From CAYFUF01 sp964394795 (lineage in GTDB: Bacteria; Bacillota; Clostridia; Tissierellales; Peptoniphilaceae): DNA of 64,000 nt. The notes under the pieces were generated by a model, which worked only from the letters and a program-made list of their open reading frames with translations, did not search any database and had not been told where the DNA came from. Location: assembly GCA_964394795.1 (NCBI GenBank), contig CAYMYX010000001.1, positions 1 through 64,000 on the forward strand, in the 5' to 3' direction. The position numbers were made by a program, and so were the translations under genes. This document shows, in pieces, positions 59,364 through 64,000 of this stretch. The first letter of the stretch is position 1; the number at the start of each line of letters is the position of its first letter.

Positions 59364-59986
59364 TATTGGAATACCTCCTCAGCAACTTTGAGCGCGTCCT
59401 GGGTAATGACAAGTGAGTCGAAACGGAGTAGGTCGTAAACATTCATATTGTTGACGGATACGGTCTCAACGTTAGCTAGGTTCTTGAATGAACGTAGAAC
59501 TTTGTCATCTGCCTTCTCGACAACGATTAAAGCTTTCTTTGCCGCTTTAATTGCCTCTAAGATTGCAACTGCTTCTTTAGTACTGTAGTTATCGAATGAA
59601 AGTTTATCTAAAACGATCATTTCGTCGTCTCTTACCTTAGAAGTAAGGACCGACTTCATCGCTAAACGACGAATTTTCTTTGGTGTGGTGTAGCTGTAAT
59701 CTCTAGGCTTAACAGCGAAGGTCATACCACCGCCTCTCCAGATTGGAGACGTACGTGAACCGTGACGAGCGCGGCCGGTACCCTTTTGGCGCCATGGCTT
59801 TCTACCACCACCACGTACCTCAGCACGGGTTTTAGCAGATTGTGTGCCTTGACGACGGTTAGCTAAGTGATTCTTTACGACTTGGTAAACAGCATGCTCA
59901 TTCACTTCAACATCGAAAAGACCTTCCGATAATTCAAGTTCACTAACTACTGAACCTTTCTGATCTAGAACATTAATCTTTGGCAT
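59363..59986 (-). CDS. rplD: 50S ribosomal protein L4
   Basis: 207-residue protein with the tunnel loop (RGGGRKPWRQKGTGRARHGSRTSPIWRGGG) intact. In E. coli L4 also represses its own S10 operon through the leader. The unusually long leader of rpsJ here may do the same (inference). AGGAGGGACCA precedes the ATG. Confidence 0.98.
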   Translation of the reverse strand: MPKINVLDQKGSVVSELELSEGLFDVEVNEHAVYQVVKNHLANRRQGTQSAKTRAEVRGGGRKPWRQKGTGRARHGSRTSPIWRGGGMTFAVKPRDYSYTTPKKIRRLAMKSVLTSKVRDDEMIVLDKLSFDNYSTKEAVAILEAIKAAKKALIVVEKADDKVLRSFKNLANVETVSVNNMNVYDLLRFDSLVITQDALKVAEEVFQ

Positions 59987-59999
59987 TGGTCCCTCCTAA

Positions 60000-60635
60000 C
60001 TACTTCGAAGCCTTGACAGCTGATTTAACCGTAACGATGCCACCCTTAGGTCCTGGTACCGCACCCTTGATCAATAGTAAGTTGTTTTCTTCGTCAACAC
60101 GAACTACTCTCAAGTTTTGTACAGTTACACGGTCGTGACCCATCTTACCTGAGCCCTTGCGACCTGGGAAAACACGTGCAGGATATGAACCGGCTGAACG
60201 AGCACCTGCTACGCGGTGTGACTTAGAACCGTGACTTGAAGGACCACGTCCGTAGTTCCAGCGCTTAATCGCACCTTGCGTTCCCTTACCCTTTGAAGTT
60301 CCGACAACGTCAACCATGTCGTCTGCTTCAAAGATGGAAGCGTTAATCTCTTGACCTAATTCATAAGCTTCATCTTCATCATTTAAGCGAATCTCGCGCA
60401 AAACTTTCTTTGCAGCAACGTCTGCTTTTGCAAAGTGACCTTTTGCCGGGCCATTCACTCTTTTTTCTTTCTTATCTAAATATCCAACTTGAATTGCGTT
60501 ATAGCCATCAGTATCGACTGTCTTCACTTGAGTGACAGTCATTGGACCTGCTTGTACGACAGTGACCGGTGTGACTACACCATCAGCATCGAAAATTTGA
60601 GTCATGCCGACTTTTCTTCCTAAAATACTCTTCAC
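60000..60635 (-). CDS. rplC: 50S ribosomal protein L3
   Basis: 211-residue early-assembly protein. ILGRKVGMTQIFDADG and the loop reaching the catalytic centre (RVFPGRKGSGKMGHDRVTVQNL, seen as FPGRKGSGKMGHDRVT) are diagnostic. AGGAGGTAACTC precedes the ATG. It follows rpsJ after 69 bases that contain no gene. Confidence 0.98.
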   Translation of the reverse strand: MKSILGRKVGMTQIFDADGVVTPVTVVQAGPMTVTQVKTVDTDGYNAIQVGYLDKKEKRVNGPAKGHFAKADVAAKKVLREIRLNDEDEAYELGQEINASIFEADDMVDVVGTSKGKGTQGAIKRWNYGRGPSSHGSKSHRVAGARSAGSYPARVFPGRKGSGKMGHDRVTVQNLRVVRVDEENNLLLIKGAVPGPKGGIVTVKSAVKASK

Positions 60636-60704
60636 GAGTTACCTCCTAATATTACAGCGGATCACCATAGACTCTTCTATATAGTAGTGATCATTCTAAT
60701 GGGG

Positions 60705-61013
60705 TTACAGCTTGATCTCGATATCAACGCCAGCAGGTAAGTTTAACTTCTTTAATGCTTCAAGCGTTTTTCCATTTGGATTTACAATGTCGATTAGACG
60801 TTTATGTGTACGTTGTTCGAATTGCTCACGAGAATCTTTGTACTTATGAACGGCACGTAAAATAGTGATGATTTCCTTCTCTGTTGGTAGTGGAATTGGA
60901 CCACTAACGTCTGCACCGCTGCGCTTACAAGCTTCGACAATCTTTTGTGCTGATGCGTCGATCACTTCATGATCGTAAGCTCTAAGTCTGATTCTGATCT
61001 TCTGATTTGCCAT
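60705..61013 (-). CDS. rpsJ: 30S ribosomal protein S10
   Basis: 102-residue head protein that, as NusE, also takes part in transcription antitermination. KIRIRLRAYDHEVIDASAQKIVE and the GPIPLPTEK and THKRLIDIVNP regions are diagnostic. It is the first gene of the S10-spc-alpha transcript. AAGGAGG precedes the ATG, behind a leader of about 245 bases. Confidence 0.99.
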   Translation of the reverse strand: MANQKIRIRLRAYDHEVIDASAQKIVEACKRSGADVSGPIPLPTEKEIITILRAVHKYKDSREQFEQRTHKRLIDIVNPNGKTLEALKKLNLPAGVDIEIKL

Positions 61014-61260
61014 TAATTTCTTTCCTCCTTGTGGTTTCGCACTTACTGTGCTCTATCGTCCGATACACGTAGCCGGGTGTGCCCACCCCAGCCCTTAAAA
61101 AATGAAATACCGGATCGGTAGTCGTTCGAATGAAATCGAACTGCTCTGCAAGAATTCCCTTGGCTTATGCCTTCCCTCTAGTACGTCGCAATTGCAACGC
61201 CTTTAGAAGTCCTTCAGCATCCAAGCAACCTCTTACTTCACCGCTTGTATTTCAGGACAC
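61014..61260 (-). promoter_or_regulatory. Long structured leader of the S10 operon
   Basis: About 245 transcribed bases without a convincing ORF. On the minus strand several hairpins can form: GTTCGA/TCGAAC (61124-61141), GGGTG/CACCC (61075-61088), and GCAC/GTGC near 61040-61052 just before the ribosome binding site. The S10 leader of E. coli is the target of L4. This one shows no clear sequence match, but a similar role is plausible. Confidence 0.5.
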
Positions 61261-61265
61261 CTGAA
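61251..61265. promoter_or_regulatory. Palindrome at the S10 operon transcription start
   Basis: TTCAGG-ACA-CCTGAA is a perfect 6+6 inverted repeat that begins one base after the -10 hexamer and covers the expected +1. It could be an operator or the first hairpin of the mRNA. Confidence 0.5.
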
Positions 61266-61266
61266 T

Positions 61267-61295
61267 ATAATACATGAAACCAATAATGAATGCAA
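61267..61295 (-). promoter_or_regulatory. S10 operon promoter
   Basis: On the minus strand TTGCAT (61290-61295) and TATTAT (61267-61272) are 17 bases apart. It is the only good promoter in the divergent gap 61014-61424 that faces rpsJ. Confidence 0.75.
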
Positions 61296-61361
61296 GTTTT
61301 ATTCTCTAATTTTTCCTTCTTTTTTATATATTCGTTTTATATGTCAATTTATGACTTCCAT

Positions 61362-61370
61362 TGATATAAT
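61362..61370 (+). promoter_or_regulatory. fbp promoter (extended -10)
   Basis: TGATATAAT is an extended -10, 54 bases before the chosen fbp start. The -35 region (TGTCAA) is weak. The flanking sequence is very AT-rich. Confidence 0.55.
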
Positions 61371-61424
61371 TGAAGTAAGTTAACCACTAGTATGAATAAA
61401 TTACTGCGAAAGGAGATTTCAAAC

Positions 61425-63368
61425 ATGCAAAATAAGCATTTAATGCTGATGCTAGCCGATGAATTCCCAAACAAGTTAGCAGCTAACGGTGAAATTCTTC
61501 GACTCGAGGCAAAAATGCATCTTCCCAAAGGGACGGAATATTTTTTCAGTGATGTCCACGGCGAAGACCGCGCCTTCTTGCACTTAGTCCGATCCGCATC
61601 GGGCAACATCCGAAGAAAGATCCGAGACGTCTATCGCACTCGCCTGTCTGAAACCAGACAGAACGAATTGGCAAGCATCATCTATGACCCCCGGAATGCC
61701 CTTAATAAAAGGAAGGCATTTTTAGGCGACCCCAGATGGGTTCGCGAGACCATCCTCCAACTCGTCGAGGTAGCTCGCTTCATCGCCTCCAAATACCCTC
61801 GGGACGATATCCGAGCCAAGATCCCCCAGCGCTACAGCGAGATTATCGAGGAACTTTTCTTCACCAACGATGGTGAAATTGATCGCCACGCCTACTACCT
61901 AGCTATGATCGATTCCATCATCGGTGAAGACGGCCAATTCGACTTCATCGTCGAGCTCTGCCATTCCATCCAAAAGATATGCGTCAATCACATCCACCTC
62001 GTCGGCGACATCTACGACCGCGGGCCTGGCCCTCACAACATCATGGAAGAGCTCATCGACTTCGACCAAGTCGATATCCAATGGGGTAACCACGACATCG
62101 TCTGGATGGGTGCGGCGTTGGGGAATGAGGCTTGTATGGCCTCCGTTCTTCGTAATGCTATCCGCTACAATGGCTTCGACTCCCTGGAAGATGGCTACAG
62201 CATACATATCCGCATCCTCAACGATTTCGCGGAAGTGGTTTATGGCGATGACCCTTGTGAGCTGTTCAAGTCTAAGCGCTTCGACGAAAACATCTACGAT
62301 ATCGTCGACGACGATCAAGCCGCCCGCATGCACAAAGCGGTGGCCATCCTCGAGTTCAAACTCGAAGGCCAACTCCTCAAGCGTCACCCCGAATATGATA
62401 TGGACGACCGTATCGTCCTCGAAAAGATCGACTACGAGAAGGGTGTCTTCATCCACGAAGGAATCGAGTATCCCCTGAAGGATACCAACTTCCCCACTAT
62501 CGATCCCGAGGATCCCCTTGAGCTGAGCCCCCAAGAGAAGGACTTGATGAGGTCCATCATCGCCTCCTTCACCCACTCCGAGCCCCTCAAGCGCCACATG
62601 CAGTTCATGTACTCCAACGGGTCTACCTACCTCACCTACAACGACAACCTCCTCTATCACGGCTGCATCCCCATGAAGGAAGATGGCAGCTACGATGAAA
62701 TTACGATTGATGGCCGTACCTACGGAGGCAAAAGCCTAATGGACTATATTGACTATATGGTCACCCAGGCCTATTACGCCCCCAAAGGCAGCAAGCAAAA
62801 GAACGACGCTGTCGACTTTATGTGGTACCTCTGGTGTGGCAAGAAGAGTCCCCTCTTCGGTAAGAGTAAGATGGCCACCTTTGAGCGCTACTTCCTCGAC
62901 GAGAAGGCTCTCCACAAAGAAGACTACAACCCCTACTTCGTCCTTTCCGATGAAGAGGAAGTCTGCCTTCGAATCCTCAAGGATTTCGGGCTGACCTCGA
63001 AGCACTCCCATATCATCAATGGCCATGTTCCCGTCAAAGCCTCCTCCGGCGAAAAGCCCATGAAGGGCAACGGCCGCCTCTTCGTCATCGATGGCGGAAT
63101 TGCCAAGTCCTACCACAAGAAGACCGGCATCAATGGCTACACCCTGATTTTTAACTCTCACCATATCGCCTTGGCTGAGCATGACGACTACGATGCTCTC
63201 CAAAACGAAATCGAAACCTACTCACCCAATGTCACCACCGTCGACCGTATGGATAGTCGGATGCTGATCGGCGACACCGATGAAGGTAAGATGTATCGGG
63301 AGCGGATTGGCTTTTTGAAGGGATTGATGAGGGCGTATACGAGGGGGGAGATCAAAGAACGCTACTAG
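61425..63368 (+). CDS. fbp: Fructose-1,6-bisphosphatase class III
   Basis: 647-residue gluconeogenic enzyme of the class III type found in Firmicutes. It has the calcineurin-like metal motifs FFSDVHGED, GDIYDRGPGPHN, WGNHDIVWMG and INGHVPVKASSGEKP in order, and a normal family length. ATG at 61425 is chosen because AAAGGAG lies upstream; the in-frame ATG at 61392 lacks a site. The gene has a very strong C bias at third codon positions, which creates a 253-codon open frame on the opposite strand. Transcription is divergent from the S10 operon. Confidence 0.96.
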   Translation: MQNKHLMLMLADEFPNKLAANGEILRLEAKMHLPKGTEYFFSDVHGEDRAFLHLVRSASGNIRRKIRDVYRTRLSETRQNELASIIYDPRNALNKRKAFLGDPRWVRETILQLVEVARFIASKYPRDDIRAKIPQRYSEIIEELFFTNDGEIDRHAYYLAMIDSIIGEDGQFDFIVELCHSIQKICVNHIHLVGDIYDRGPGPHNIMEELIDFDQVDIQWGNHDIVWMGAALGNEACMASVLRNAIRYNGFDSLEDGYSIHIRILNDFAEVVYGDDPCELFKSKRFDENIYDIVDDDQAARMHKAVAILEFKLEGQLLKRHPEYDMDDRIVLEKIDYEKGVFIHEGIEYPLKDTNFPTIDPEDPLELSPQEKDLMRSIIASFTHSEPLKRHMQFMYSNGSTYLTYNDNLLYHGCIPMKEDGSYDEITIDGRTYGGKSLMDYIDYMVTQAYYAPKGSKQKNDAVDFMWYLWCGKKSPLFGKSKMATFERYFLDEKALHKEDYNPYFVLSDEEEVCLRILKDFGLTSKHSHIINGHVPVKASSGEKPMKGNGRLFVIDGGIAKSYHKKTGINGYTLIFNSHHIALAEHDDYDALQNEIETYSPNVTTVDRMDSRMLIGDTDEGKMYRERIGFLKGLMRAYTRGEIKERY

Positions 63369-63370
63369 AA

Positions 63371-63442
63371 GAAAACCTCTCACTCTCTAAGTCCTCAGCG
63401 CTTCGCGCTTGCGGATACCGTTCGTGAGAGGTTTTCTTATGC
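63371..63442 (+). terminator. fbp terminator with long structured loop
   Basis: A perfect 13-bp stem GAAAACCTCTCAC/GTGAGAGGTTTTC (63371-63383 with 63424-63436) encloses 40 bases. These hold a second hairpin GCGC-TTC-GCGC. The stem starts three bases after the fbp stop. The 3' arm ends in TTTTCTTATG. Confidence 0.7.
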
Positions 63443-63646
63443 ACGGGGGTTTGAGTCGAAAATGGTTTAAATAATTGAACTATTTAGGTTGGAGGGCACT
63501 TGGTATACGGTTCTTCGAGTATGAACGGGCCGTGAGAAACAATGGTTCACTAGGTCATTCGCAAAGAATATCCAAGAAACTAAACGAAATTATTTTATAT
63601 TGAAGATTGCGAAGCGATCACTACTTAAATTAATGAAGGATACTAT
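63437..63646. other. Intergenic region without recognised features
   Basis: About 210 bases between the fbp terminator and the acetyltransferase gene. It becomes AT-rich toward the right. I saw no ORF with a ribosome binding site and no clear promoter or RNA gene. Confidence 0.5.
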
Positions 63647-64000
63647 ATGAATAGTAACGGGATGATTAAAACTTTAAGTAAAGAAGAAATTGGCATATTC
63701 TCAGAAGAAATTTCATTTATATATAAAGAAGCTATGCACACATCTGATGAAGCTGCTAACATGTTAATCCAACGAATCAATAAATCTCAAGCATTAGTTA
63801 TTAGCTTTTTTAATGAAGAGAAGATGGTGGGCTTTCTATACGGATTTGAGTTTACGAGATCAAATTGGTGGGCAAAACAAATTGATAGTAAACTCCCCCA
63901 TAATTATAATTTCTATCATAATAGTTTTGAACTTAATGAATTAATGGTTCTCCCTTCCGAGCAAGGTAAGGGCATAGGCAAAAAGCTGATGAACAGATTA
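63647..64000 (+). CDS. GNAT-family N-acetyltransferase, N-terminal part (cut by window edge)
   Basis: The first 118 codons of an open frame that continues beyond the window. AAGGATACTAT precedes the ATG. The acetyl-CoA binding motif A is visible near the end: ELMVLPSEQGKGIGKKLMNRL (Q-x-x-G-x-G type), preceded by the usual strand VGFLYGFEF. The target of acetylation is unknown. Its third positions are rich in A and T, unlike the C-rich fbp next to it on the same strand, which suggests recent acquisition (inference). Confidence 0.8.
   Translation, partial: MNSNGMIKTLSKEEIGIFSEEISFIYKEAMHTSDEAANMLIQRINKSQALVISFFNEEKMVGFLYGFEFTRSNWWAKQIDSKLPHNYNFYHNSFELNELMVLPSEQGKGIGKKLMNRL

Noticed and set aside
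61899..62660. 253-codon open frame antisense to fbp
   Set aside because: It arises from the C-rich third positions of fbp. There is no ribosome binding site and the product is low-complexity and Val/Asp/Glu-rich.
1..64000. tRNA, rRNA, CRISPR arrays, transposases, phage genes
   Set aside because: I looked on both strands and saw no cloverleaf, rRNA segment, regularly spaced repeat, transposase or integrase.

Overview
The window comes from a low-to-moderate GC Gram-positive bacterium (Firmicutes), most likely an anaerobic member of the Clostridia/Tissierellia side. The reasons are a zinc-type S14, an RpoB/RpoC pair of Firmicutes type, a KOW-domain gene between adk and infA, class III fructose-bisphosphatase, LrgAB, UMF1 and ECF transporter genes, remnants of an Etf locus, and strong AGGAGG ribosome binding sites. 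I saw no sporulation gene, tRNA, rRNA, CRISPR array or insertion sequence. Species cannot be named from the sequence.

Most genes, including all ribosomal protein and RNA polymerase genes, are on the minus strand. Plus-strand genes (rodA, the threonine aldolase-serC-serA block, fbp) have strikingly C-rich third codon positions. This fits the minus strand being the leading strand of replication here (inference).

Layout in coordinate order. 1-4000: str operon (rpsL-rpsG-fusA-tuf, transcribed leftward; tuf is cut by the window edge) with its own promoter. 4008-11414: rpoC and rpoB, with the rpoB promoter built into the terminator hairpin of lrgAB. 11709-13300: lrgA-lrgB and a TrpR-like regulator. 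13400-21515: a leftward block queG, nth, HI0933-family flavoprotein, SAF-domain dehydrogenase, ileS, degenerate PurN-like protein. 21634-33204: rodA, comEC, an unknown gene, a HAD phosphatase with a membrane protein, a Tim44-like zinc-ribbon protein, then threonine aldolase, serC, serA and a TIM-barrel protein. 33205-34546: a decaying patch in which etfA carries a C-terminal frameshift and the 3' ends of etfB and of a MATE transporter gene are abutted. 34547-35844: a split ThrE exporter. 36047-61013: the S10-spc-alpha ribosomal cluster, then an L,D-transpeptidase, ecfA1-ecfA2-ecfT-truA, an inserted four-gene cassette (UMF1 transporter, C39-like protein, Tim44-like zinc-ribbon protein, membrane alpha/beta hydrolase) and rplM-rpsI. 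61425-64000: fbp and the start of a GNAT acetyltransferase.

The gene order departs from the usual Firmicutes arrangement in four ways. The S10 cluster is not downstream of tuf but lies about 50 kb upstream of rpoB. There is no rplKAJL block before rpoB. There is no map gene between adk and infA. truA is separated from rplM by the cassette. The most interesting observations are the swapped GXHH signature in the isoleucyl-tRNA synthetase (predicted high-level mupirocin tolerance), the etf/MATE rearrangement scar, a 21-bp inverted repeat that brackets rpsL, and the small cassette pairing a transporter with cysteine-protease-like and Tim44-like proteins.
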